Positions 1 to 5,957 of a stretch of 7,493 nt of DNA are shown piece by piece; position 1 is the first letter of the stretch, and every line of letters starts with the position of its first letter. This stretch comes from Myxococcales bacterium. Its GTDB lineage: Bacteria > Myxococcota_A > Polyangia > Fen-1088. The translations under genes were made by a program, and so were the position numbers. Location: contig PMZX01000143.1 in NCBI GenBank assembly GCA_003170035.1, positions 1-7,493 of the forward strand, read 5' to 3'. The notes below the pieces were generated by a model that saw only the letters and a list, made by a program, of their open reading frames with translations, did no database searches and was not told where the DNA came from.

Positions 1-56
1 CCCGAAGGGGGAAGCGAGGGGGATGGGGTGGCAGGTGGGGTGCCGAAGGGCGGAGC

Positions 57-73
57 GAACCCTTTCAGGGTTC
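57..73 (-). terminator. Hairpin just beyond the NamZ-like stop; weak terminator candidate
   Basis: A perfect 7-bp inverted repeat (GAACCCT, loop TTC, AGGGTTC) sits 5 bases beyond the stop codon of the NamZ-like gene on the minus strand. Its position suits transcript 3' end formation. No T-tract follows on the minus strand (the next bases are GC-rich), so it is not a canonical Rho-independent terminator. It may instead be an RNA 3' stabilising stem or chance. Positions 1-56 to its left are G-rich and show no supportable gene. Confidence 0.35.
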
Positions 74-78
74 CCATG

Positions 79-1284
79 TTAGTACAGCAGATACGGCTGG
101 CGCCGCTCCGCGAAGCGACGCTGGGCCGGCAGCCAGGTCGCCTCCAACTCGGACAGCGAGAGGCCGCGCTCGATGCCGATGCGAAGCGCAGCGCTGCCAG
201 TCAGAAGATCGATGGCCAGGCGGTCAGACACGAACTCGTAGGGCTCCCTGCGCCAGAGAAAGGCCTCGCCGCACACCGCGTGCAATTCGCGTAGGATGGC
301 GACGCCGCAGCGATAGGGCTCGAAGACCGCGCGGTCGGTGACGTGAACCTGGATGCCGCCGCAGACCTGGCCGGCAAACTTGTGGAAGGTAGGGCGGAAC
401 CAGAGCGGACGAAAACGCACGCCGGAAAGGTCGTGAACGGCCAGCCGCTCGGCCAGGCGAGGCCCGTCGACGAAGGGCGCGCCGATGATCTCAAAGGGCC
501 GGGTGGTGCCTCTCCCCTCCGAAACGTTGGTGCCCTCGATGAGGCAGAGGCCGGGGTAGACAAACGCCGTGTCCACAGTGGGCATGTTGGGAGACGGCAT
601 GACCCACTGCAGGCCGGTCGCATCGAAGAAGTCACGGCGCCGCCAGCCCCGCATAGGCACCACGGTCAGGTCGAGATCGAGGGGTGAAGCGAAGCGTGGC
701 CCGCCCCACGGAATCCCGGCGTGCACCAGGCGCGCCACCTCGGCGATGGTCAGACCGTGGCGCACTGGCAACGAAGCCAGACCCACAAAGGATTCGCAAG
801 CCGGTTCGACTTCCCCGCCTTCAATCGCGCTGCCGCCAATGGGATTGGGCCGATCGAGCACCACCACGGCCACGCCGGCACGGGCCGCAGCCCGCATGCT
901 GAGCGCCATGGTCCAGATGAAGGTGTAGTAGCGGGTGCCGATATCCTGCAGGTCGATGAGCAAGACGTCGGTGTCGGCCAGGGCCTCCTGGCTCGGCCGC
1001 AACGATTCCAGCGACTGGCCGTAGAGACTGGTGACCGGAATCCCGCTGGGCCCGTCAAGCCCGCCATCGACACCAACCATGTCCTGGGCCTCGCCCCGCA
1101 CCCCATGCTCGGGGCCGAAAAGGCACACCGGCCGCACGCCGGCCGCCATCAGACGATCGACCGCATGGACGAGTTGTCCGTCCACGCTGGCGGGATGGCA
1201 GAGCACGCCTACGCGCCGGCCCCGGCACAGATCGAGCCGTTCCGTGCAAAGAACGTCCAGACCAGAAACGACCGCCGTAGACAC
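79..1284 (-). CDS. DUF1343 / NamZ-like exo-beta-N-acetylmuramidase (GH171 family)
   Basis: This 401-residue protein belongs to the DUF1343 family, whose characterised member NamZ (Bacillus subtilis YbbC) removes N-acetylmuramic acid from the non-reducing ends of peptidoglycan fragments. Family landmarks appear in order: FGPEHG at 56-61 (probable catalytic glutamate E59), DIGTRYYT at 114-121, DRPNPIGG at 144-151, PSPNMPT at 230-236, EGTN at 250-253 with EGRGT at 256-260, and the typical end RQPYLLY at 395-401. Length is full for the family. The start is GTG at 1284; no ATG, GTG or TTG lies between it and the upstream in-frame stop at 1375-1377, and no strong ribosome binding site is visible. 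No signal peptide or lipobox is seen, so a cytoplasmic place in muropeptide recycling is inferred, unlike the secreted characterised enzymes. It lies 94 bp downstream of the sensor gene on the same strand, so co-transcription is possible. No amino-sugar salvage partner is in the window. Family assignment is firm; the exact substrate is inferred. Confidence 0.88.
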   Translation of the reverse strand: MSTAVVSGLDVLCTERLDLCRGRRVGVLCHPASVDGQLVHAVDRLMAAGVRPVCLFGPEHGVRGEAQDMVGVDGGLDGPSGIPVTSLYGQSLESLRPSQEALADTDVLLIDLQDIGTRYYTFIWTMALSMRAAARAGVAVVVLDRPNPIGGSAIEGGEVEPACESFVGLASLPVRHGLTIAEVARLVHAGIPWGGPRFASPLDLDLTVVPMRGWRRRDFFDATGLQWVMPSPNMPTVDTAFVYPGLCLIEGTNVSEGRGTTRPFEIIGAPFVDGPRLAERLAVHDLSGVRFRPLWFRPTFHKFAGQVCGGIQVHVTDRAVFEPYRCGVAILRELHAVCGEAFLWRREPYEFVSDRLAIDLLTGSAALRIGIERGLSLSELEATWLPAQRRFAERRQPYLLY

Positions 1285-1340
1285 TAGCCCAGACCACTCA
1301 CTAGCCAGACGCGAGATGCTCCACCAGGGATATCTTCCGG

Positions 1341-1368
1341 CTCTGTGTCCTCTGTGCTCTCTGTGGTG
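1341..1368 (-). repeat. Short CACAGAG-type tandem repeat
   Basis: Read on the minus strand this stretch is three consecutive units of nine bases, each built on CACAGAG (CACAGAGAG, CACAGAGGA, CACAGAG), preceded by TTTTCAC. The pattern is the same low-complexity CACAGAG/ACACAGAGG type that I recall recurring between genes of several unrelated bacterial phyla, and which gives spurious peptides such as TTESTEDTE when translated. It fills the middle of the gap between the sensor-like gene and the NamZ-like gene. It forms no hairpin, so it is not a terminator. Its function is unknown. Confidence 0.6.
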
Positions 1369-1378
1369 AAAAAGCTAG

Positions 1379-2842
1379 CTACGCGATCTTCACGGGCTTG
1401 AACCAGATCTCGCCACCCTGGTTCACGAGTTGGTAGCGCACGCTCTTGCATTCCCACTTCTCGCGCAGTCCAGCCTCGGCCAGACTGAGTTTGGCCATGA
1501 AGGCCTGTACGCTGAGTCCACCCGAGGGCTGGCCGAGTGCACGCAAAGCATTCACGTATTCGTTGAAGAGCCTCGGATAGTAGGCCGCCTCGCTTTCCTG
1601 AGCCAAGGCCGCAACCGCCGCCGGCGACGCCGTGCCTTCGGTGTTGTCGATGCTCATGAGGTCGGCCTTCCAACGCTTGCCGGCCGCTTCTTCCTCTTCC
1701 TCCTCAACCGCCTCTTCGTTGGGCTCCTCCCGTCCCAGCAGACGGGCCAACATGACGTTCAGGCTGTTTGACAGTCCCTCGAAATCAGGGCCCACCGGCT
1801 TGAAGGTGTAGTCGATGTTGGTGTTGATGATCTCAGCGACGCCCAATTCGATCTTGTCGAGCGGGCCGATGAACCGGCGCGCTGTCATGGCTGCCACCAC
1901 CAGCGCGACGAACACCGCCAGCAGGCCGAGCAAAAGGACCTTCATCCCTTCGGACTGCACCCGGCTCATGCCGTCGGTCAGTGAGGCGAGGATGGCGAAG
2001 CCACTGGTCTTGTCCGCGAAGTTCCCCGGCATGGGGGCCGCCACCACGGCATAGTCGCGACCCTCGAGAAACCAGTGGGCCACCTGGGTTGGAGCGGCAC
2101 TGGAAAGGGCCGATGCTGCAAGCTTCTGACCGGAGAACAAGAAATTGCCCAGTGCCTGAGTCTTGGCCACATCTTCCTTCGAGGGGTCGGCGCTGGACAC
2201 GAAGCTCGACGTGTGGACCTTGTCTGCGTGGAAGTATCCGATCTCCGTTCCGAGCAGATCGCGGTTCTCCTGCGCGGTCTTCGCGCTCACCACCCACGCA
2301 ACCAGTATGGCCCCGACAATGGTGCCATCGGGCCGGGTGATGGGGGCAACCGCCGCCACGTGTACCCCACCGTCTCGCCACGTCCAGATGTCCTTGACCG
2401 AAATCCCCTTGAGTGCTTGACCCACCGCCGGGTACTTGGATCTTAGATCTTCGCCGTAGTCGGCGTTGGGGTTCAAGTTGCGGGCGATGATCTTCCCAGT
2501 GGAATTCAGGATGGCCAGAATGTCGGCCTTGCGCTGTTCCTTCTCCAGCGCCGCATTGAGCTGCTCGCACTCATCGAACGCTGCCTGGCGCAGGGCTGTC
2601 TCCTCCGTCTTGTCGAACACAGCAATCACAGCCGGCTTGCGGCCAAGCTCAGCGGCAAGGTTGGCCAGGTCGAGGCTCATCAGTCGGCCGATCTTCTGGT
2701 AGACCAACTGGGCTCGCGAGACTTTGGCCTCAGCATCCTGAATTGCCGCTGCCTTCATGTCCGAGGTGACCCAAAGGAACAAGAAGACCGTTGCAACCAG
2801 GATGAGTGCCGCGGCGATCAGTCCAATTCTGATGCGATACAT
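1379..2842 (-). CDS. Cache-like membrane sensor protein with MXAN_5187-type C-terminal domain
   Basis: The product (487 residues) has receptor architecture. TM1 is at about 6-26, and an extracytoplasmic region follows at about 27-300 with Cache/PAS-like segments (ILAILNSTGKIIARN near 108-122; VAPITRPDGTIVGAIL near 165-180). TM2 is at about 301-320, followed by a HAMP-like stretch at 321-368 (RRFIGPLDKIELGV), an acidic linker at 371-386 with six consecutive glutamates, and a C-terminal domain at about 418-485. That last domain (YYPRLFNEYV, then GLSVQAFMAKL, then VRYQLVNQGGEIWFKPVKI) resembles the MXAN_5187 C-terminal family of myxobacteria, whose role is unknown. No histidine kinase, methyl-accepting, GGDEF or EAL domain is present, so the output is undefined. 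The ATG start has GAGGA five bases upstream and a good promoter at 2925-2954. It is divergent from the PilZ gene, and the NamZ-like gene follows on the same strand. Topology is clear; the ligand and the name of the final domain are inferred. Confidence 0.82.
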   Translation of the reverse strand: MYRIRIGLIAAALILVATVFLFLWVTSDMKAAAIQDAEAKVSRAQLVYQKIGRLMSLDLANLAAELGRKPAVIAVFDKTEETALRQAAFDECEQLNAALEKEQRKADILAILNSTGKIIARNLNPNADYGEDLRSKYPAVGQALKGISVKDIWTWRDGGVHVAAVAPITRPDGTIVGAILVAWVVSAKTAQENRDLLGTEIGYFHADKVHTSSFVSSADPSKEDVAKTQALGNFLFSGQKLAASALSSAAPTQVAHWFLEGRDYAVVAAPMPGNFADKTSGFAILASLTDGMSRVQSEGMKVLLLGLLAVFVALVVAAMTARRFIGPLDKIELGVAEIINTNIDYTFKPVGPDFEGLSNSLNVMLARLLGREEPNEEAVEEEEEEAAGKRWKADLMSIDNTEGTASPAAVAALAQESEAAYYPRLFNEYVNALRALGQPSGGLSVQAFMAKLSLAEAGLREKWECKSVRYQLVNQGGEIWFKPVKIA

Positions 2843-2847
2843 GTGGT

Positions 2848-2852
2848 TCCTC
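2848..2852 (-). promoter_or_regulatory. Ribosome binding site of the sensor-like gene
   Basis: GAGGA on the minus strand lies five bases before the ATG at 2840-2842. It is a close Shine-Dalgarno match at good spacing and fixes this ATG as the start. Confidence 0.7.
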
Positions 2853-2880
2853 GGGCTGGCTGGGGTGAAATGACAAAACG

Positions 2881-2904
2881 CGCTTCGTTAGGACACGCGA
2901 AGCG
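2881..2904 (-). other. Inverted repeat in the 5' leader of the sensor-like gene
   Basis: CGCTTCG (2881-2887) and CGAAGCG (2898-2904) form a perfect 7-bp stem around a 10-base loop. It lies between the predicted promoter and the ribosome binding site, about 30 bases upstream of the latter, so it would fold in the leader RNA. It could be an operator at the DNA level or an RNA structure; no known riboswitch class is recognised. Confidence 0.4.
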
Positions 2905-2924
2905 TACGACGAGCGCCGGGGGGG

Positions 2925-2954
2925 ATTATCAGCACCTGGCACGCGGGCAGTCAA
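2925..2954 (-). promoter_or_regulatory. Sigma-70-type promoter for the sensor-like gene
   Basis: On the minus strand a -35 box TTGACT (2949-2954) and a -10 box GATAAT (2925-2930) are separated by 18 bp. Each matches the consensus at five of six positions. Transcription would begin near 2918, giving a leader of about 75 bases that carries the inverted repeat at 2881-2904. The position, in the divergent gap and facing the gene, supports the call. Confidence 0.65.
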
Positions 2955-3089
2955 GCTGAGGTACTGCGATAGCAGCCTGGCGTCGCGGAAGTCGTCCCCG
3001 TTCTGTTGATGGCCGCAGTCCGGTGCCGCAGTTCGAAGGTTGTGAATCCCGTGGCCGGATGCAGCTCTCGATGAGCCGTGGGTGAAAAA

Positions 3090-3118
3090 TTGACAATAGA
3101 CGCCGATTGACCTACATG
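3090..3118 (+). promoter_or_regulatory. Promoter candidate for the PilZ gene
   Basis: A perfect -35 box TTGACA (3090-3095) is followed, after 17 bp, by a weaker -10 candidate TACATG (3113-3118; three of six matches). The expected transcription start at about 3124-3126 falls immediately before the ATG at 3127, implying a leaderless or near-leaderless transcript. The -10 box lies inside the palindrome at 3111-3122, so a protein bound there would block the promoter. The -35 is convincing; the -10 is not. Confidence 0.45.
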
Positions 3119-3122
3119 TAGG
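3111..3122. promoter_or_regulatory. Perfect 12-bp palindrome over the PilZ promoter; operator candidate
   Basis: CCTACATGTAGG is its own reverse complement. It overlaps the predicted -10 box and ends five bases before the PilZ start codon. Size and placement fit a binding site for a dimeric repressor, but it is a single occurrence in this window and no regulator gene is adjacent. It also supplies the AGG of the putative ribosome binding site. Confidence 0.35.
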
Positions 3123-3126
3123 AGTT

Positions 3127-3489
3127 ATGCGTACCCAATCCTGCGCACCCAAATCGTCAACCTGGACTGGCAGCCGCGACCGTCGAGGTGAACGGCGCCG
3201 GAAGGTAGACCTCCTCGTCAATCGATTTTTGAACGGTTACCCCTACCTCTGTCGAGCCACGAACATCAGCCGAACCGGGATGCGTGTCGTGCCGCTGTGT
3301 GAGCCCGCAGGGACTGTGCGGTTCATGGGCCTGCAGTTTCAGCTTCCCGGCAGCGAGGAGGTCCTCTCTGCCTCGGGTGAGGCCGTGTTCGCATCGGACT
3401 CACGCGGGCCAGTCGGGATTCGCTTCACGCGGGTGCCACAGGCGTCGGCCGAGCAGATCGGGCGCTTTGTCGCTGGTCGCCACGACTGA
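3127..3489 (+). CDS. Single-domain PilZ protein (probable c-di-GMP receptor)
   Basis: A 120-residue protein consisting almost entirely of one PilZ domain. Both c-di-GMP-binding signatures are present: the arginine motif RxxxR in the run R19-R25 (R20 and R24) and the (D/N)xSxxG motif as NISRTG at 46-51. The rest fits the PilZ beta-barrel, including VGIRF at 96-100. Such proteins bind cyclic di-GMP and pass the signal to motility, adhesion or exopolysaccharide machinery by protein contact; no output domain is fused here. The first 18 residues look disordered. ATG at 3127 is the only standard start codon before the RxxxR motif, although the AGGAG before it is only two bases away. The gene is alone on its strand and divergent from the sensor-like gene, so the two may share regulation. 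The partner is unknown. Confidence 0.88.
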   Translation: MRTQSCAPKSSTWTGSRDRRGERRRKVDLLVNRFLNGYPYLCRATNISRTGMRVVPLCEPAGTVRFMGLQFQLPGSEEVLSASGEAVFASDSRGPVGIRFTRVPQASAEQIGRFVAGRHD

Positions 3490-3533
3490 CGTTCATCCCC
3501 GACCCCCGCAGATTCGGCCCGCCTTGACGGTGC

Positions 3534-3546
3534 CGCGATTATCGCG
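3534..3546. other. 13-bp interrupted palindrome in the gap after the PilZ gene
   Basis: CGCGAT and ATCGCG flank a single central T. The site is 45 bases past the PilZ stop, in a 259-bp gap. A one-base loop makes an RNA hairpin unlikely and no T-tract follows, so a DNA-binding site is more plausible than a terminator. Another weak stem lies at 3622-3636 (CGGGA, loop CGTAA, TCCCG). I see no small gene in the gap. Confidence 0.25.
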
Positions 3547-3653
3547 CGCTAACCACTTCCAATTTCTGTGGCTTTGGTGGTAGTGGTGCTAGGACTACGG
3601 ACTTGGAATCAATGGTCTCGCCGGGACGTAATCCCGCCCTAGTGAGTCTATGC

Positions 3654-3683
3654 TTGACAGGTCCCGCCTAACCTCGCTCATAT
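3654..3683 (+). promoter_or_regulatory. Promoter candidate for the proline-rich membrane protein gene
   Basis: A perfect -35 box TTGACA (3654-3659) is followed after 18 bp by a weak -10 candidate TCATAT (3678-3683). It faces the gene at 3749 and would give a leader of about 60 bases. The -35 is the main support; the -10 matches only three consensus positions. Confidence 0.4.
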
Positions 3684-3737
3684 CTTGGGCCATCCCCGCG
3701 GGAGTACCCGGGAGGCAGTAACAAAGCCACCACGCAC

Positions 3738-3741
3738 GGAG
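3738..3741 (+). promoter_or_regulatory. Ribosome binding site that supports a TTG start
   Basis: GGAG lies seven bases before the TTG at 3749, which is ideal spacing. The first ATG in frame comes much later, inside the proline-rich segment, so this site argues strongly for TTG as the real start. Confidence 0.7.
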
Positions 3742-3748
3742 ATACGCC

Positions 3749-4939
3749 TTGGAGCAACCGAAGAAGCCTGGTTCCGGTAAGGACATTGCAGACCTCAAAG
3801 CCCGCCTCGGCCTGGCCAGGGGTCCAGCCGTCGCGCCGCCTCGGCCCGGCGCTCTGCCGGTCCCCGGCCCGAGCGCGATTCCCAACCCGCTGGCGCCACC
3901 ACCACCGCCGCCCATGCCGTTCGCGCCGCCGCCGCCGCTCGGCGCGCCTCCTCCGGCGGCAGCGCCCAGGTTCGACGATCCCTTCGCGGCGATGCGACCG
4001 CCCGAGGGCAAGCACTTCGACCTGCAGTCTCTCGACGATGGCAGGCCGGCCATCAGCGTGCGGCGCACGGCCAGCGTGGCCGCGCTCATCATCTTCATTA
4101 TCGGCATCCTGGTTGCCGGCGCGGTCGGGTTTGGCTTCGGCGCCTCGGCTGTCGGCCGCCGCATGTTCAACCAGGCAAACTTCGGTGCCAAGCGGGTCAA
4201 GACCGAATTGGACGAGATGCAGAAGACCATCACCGAGATCACGACCGCGGTGAACATGAGTTCGCAGCGGCTGGCGGCCAACCGACAGGAGCCCCTCGCC
4301 TACGACTACAAGCTGATCGAGGATCTGGATAAGGTAAAGCTGGACCCGCGCCCCGATACCTCGCGCATCTTCAAGGTCAACTACTATCTGCTCGAGGATC
4401 TGGCCATCGATCGCCTGATGAACTTCTACTACGACAGCATCGTTCTCTATGGAGAAGTCGAACGCCACATCAAGCGGACCAAGGCAGACAAGAGCGTGCT
4501 GGAAGCCTTTGCCGCCAAGATGGCCACCAAGGGCGGCGAAGACGCCAGCAAACAGGTGAACTACGGCGTGGTCTTCGATTCGCGTGGCAAGCTGGCCATC
4601 GCCAACCTGGTCGAGGTGGGCAAGCCGGTGTGCAAGGGAGGCGCCGAAAACTGCAGCGCCGCGGACATCGAGAGTTTCATGATTCGCTCCAACACCGGCG
4701 CCAACTGGACCCCGCGCAAGATTGGCCCCAAGCCGGAGGGCGACAAGGTGGTACCCATCGAGAAGACGCCGCTTTTTGAAGCGGTCATGAGTGGGTCGCC
4801 GGAACAGGTGCGCATGGAGCAGTACAAGCAGCGCTACAACAACATCCGGATCATCCTCCAGCGTCTAGCCGCCACCAAGAAGGAGCTGGGGGAAGCCATC
4901 GACAAGGCAGCCGCCCGGCCCGATCTGTTCACGCTGTAG
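3749..4939 (+). CDS. Proline-rich single-pass membrane protein of unknown function
   Basis: I do not recognise a named family for this 396-residue protein. An N-terminal charged segment contains a short helix-like motif, DIADLKARLGL, at 12-22. A region very rich in Pro and Ala follows at about 26-73 with runs of up to seven prolines, then one strong TM segment at about 108-131 (ALIIFIIGILVAGAVGF). Beyond it are a probable coiled coil at about 145-180 and a soluble domain of about 200 residues with only two cysteines (C295, C302) that could pair. The likely topology is N-terminus in the cytoplasm and C-terminal domain in the periplasm. Start TTG is chosen because GGAG lies seven bases upstream. 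The architecture of tethered cytoplasmic proline-rich tail plus periplasmic domain recalls envelope or motility scaffold proteins, but function is not established. It lies downstream of the PilZ gene on the same strand, with its own promoter candidate, and converges on the zincin gene. Confidence 0.8.
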   Translation: MEQPKKPGSGKDIADLKARLGLARGPAVAPPRPGALPVPGPSAIPNPLAPPPPPPMPFAPPPPLGAPPPAAAPRFDDPFAAMRPPEGKHFDLQSLDDGRPAISVRRTASVAALIIFIIGILVAGAVGFGFGASAVGRRMFNQANFGAKRVKTELDEMQKTITEITTAVNMSSQRLAANRQEPLAYDYKLIEDLDKVKLDPRPDTSRIFKVNYYLLEDLAIDRLMNFYYDSIVLYGEVERHIKRTKADKSVLEAFAAKMATKGGEDASKQVNYGVVFDSRGKLAIANLVEVGKPVCKGGAENCSAADIESFMIRSNTGANWTPRKIGPKPEGDKVVPIEKTPLFEAVMSGSPEQVRMEQYKQRYNNIRIILQRLAATKKELGEAIDKAAARPDLFTL

Positions 4940-4940
4940 T

Positions 4941-5957
4941 CTAATCCAACCCGACCTCGGCCAGATCCTCTTCCGACATGCCGAAGAAATGGCCGGTCTC
5001 ATGTAGGAGCGTGATGCGGATCTGTTCGCCCAGTTCCTCGGCGCTGTGTGCGGCGCGCTCCAGGTTCTTGTGGAACAGGAGAATCTGCGTGAGCTGGGGC
5101 TGGTCCCCCATCACGGATGCGTCCGAGTAGGGCGAGCCCGCAAACATCCCGAGCAGCCGCGGGTCCAGACCTTTTTCGACCTCGTCGCGCGCGGGCAGGT
5201 CGACAATCAAGATGGGCACGTGCGCGATCAGGTCGCGCGCCCGCTGCGGCAGCTCGCGCAGGGCTGCCTCGGCCACCTCGGCCACTTGCGCTTCCGACAA
5301 GAGAGGAGCGGCGAGCGGTTTTTCGGCGTCCAGCGCGAGAACGCGTAGCCAAGCCTGGCGCTGGCCGGCCAAGTCGTTCCTGGCCTCAGCGCAAAGACCC
5401 AAACCGTGCCAGACATCGGCATCGCGGCCGTCGGCGTCCACCAGAGCCTGAAAACGCTGCGTGGCTTCGTCCACATCGCCGACCTCGAGAAACAGATGAC
5501 CGAAATCAATCGCTAGCGCGGGTGGCAGAGTCGCGCCCGCTTGCAAAGGCGGCAACTCCGCCAGCGTCTTGCGGGCTGCCGTCAGCTTGCCCACGTCGAT
5601 CTCGAGCCCAGCCTTGAGCGCCAGGGCTTCGAGAAACTCGTCTTCTTCCTCCGCGCGGTCGAGAGCCGCCGCCGCGTGCCGCAGGGCCTCGCTCCATTGC
5701 TCCGGGTCCTCAGCCAAGATCTCGGCAGTCCAGATTTCGGGCGTAGCCCAGTTGAGGTCGGCCTGGGCCGCCTGTTCGAGAAGCTTCAACGCCTCGTCGA
5801 TCGCGCCCACCTGACGGCAGCAGGCGGCCTGTATGAGGAGCACATCGGGATGGCCCGGGGCATCGCCGTACAGCTTCTCCGCCAGACGCCGCGCACCCGG
5901 CTCGTCACCCGCTTCCAGCAGGTCCCAGGCGCGTTCCAGCTCGTCGTCGAAGCTCAT
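4941..5957 (-). CDS. TPR protein with C-terminal minimal zincin metallopeptidase domain
   Basis: In this 338-residue protein two parts are visible. Residues 1 to about 210 are Ala/Leu-rich helical repeats of TPR type (for example 3-30, 37-66, 86-101, 150-173 and 182-209), a protein-binding scaffold. Residues about 226-338 match the small zincin-like metallopeptidase family (PF06262, formerly DUF1025): ALRELPQRARDLI at 232-244, LLGMFAG at 268-274, ILLFHKNL at 292-299 and the zinc-binding HETGHFFG at 319-326. H319 and H323 would bind zinc, E320 would be the catalytic base, and E329 sits where other members have an acidic third ligand. The domain ends only 12 residues past the motif, as is normal for this family. 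No signal peptide is seen, so it is probably cytoplasmic. The ATG overlaps the stop of the KamA-family gene (ATGA), and no good separate ribosome binding site is seen. Substrate is unknown. Confidence 0.85.
   Translation of the reverse strand: MSFDDELERAWDLLEAGDEPGARRLAEKLYGDAPGHPDVLLIQAACCRQVGAIDEALKLLEQAAQADLNWATPEIWTAEILAEDPEQWSEALRHAAAALDRAEEEDEFLEALALKAGLEIDVGKLTAARKTLAELPPLQAGATLPPALAIDFGHLFLEVGDVDEATQRFQALVDADGRDADVWHGLGLCAEARNDLAGQRQAWLRVLALDAEKPLAAPLLSEAQVAEVAEAALRELPQRARDLIAHVPILIVDLPARDEVEKGLDPRLLGMFAGSPYSDASVMGDQPQLTQILLFHKNLERAAHSAEELGEQIRITLLHETGHFFGMSEEDLAEVGLD
5954..5957 (-). other. ATGA stop/start overlap coupling kamA to the TPR-zincin gene
   Basis: On the minus strand the four bases ATGA hold the start codon of the TPR-zincin gene and the TGA stop of the KamA-family gene. 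Such an overlap usually means one transcript and translational re-initiation, so the two products are expected in linked amounts. Confidence 0.8.

Noticed and set aside
1..78. Start of a gene at the left edge
   Set aside because: The G-rich sequence offers an open frame continuing into 28-294, but that frame runs antisense to the NamZ-like gene and has no family features.
721..1287. Plus-strand open frame (188 codons) opposite the NamZ-like gene
   Set aside because: Antisense to a gene with clear family motifs along its whole length; no domain or plausible start signal was seen.
1284..1673. Minus-strand open frame whose product would contain TTESTEDTE
   Set aside because: Most of it overlaps the sensor-like gene in another frame, and the TTESTEDTE peptide is the typical spurious translation of the CACAGAG repeat.
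1685..1730. Tandem GAA/GAG-like repeat
   Set aside because: It is the codon run for the glutamate-rich hinge of the sensor-like protein, with mixed codons and no exact repeat unit.
2730..3221. Minus-strand open frame across the divergent control region
   Set aside because: It overlaps both the sensor start and the PilZ start, is Arg/Ser-rich, and would cover the two promoters; no domain was recognised.
3565..3640. Possible tRNA-like fold in the gap before the proline-rich gene
   Set aside because: A small stem (CGGGA/TCCCG) and G-rich D-loop-like sequence drew attention, but no acceptor stem, anticodon arm and T-arm combination could be fitted on either strand.
3595..4468. Two minus-strand open frames opposite the proline-rich gene (228 and 266 codons)
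   Set aside because: Their glycine- and arginine-rich composition is simply the complement of the proline codons on the plus strand. The plus-strand frame has a proper ribosome binding site, a TM segment and ordinary composition beyond the proline region.
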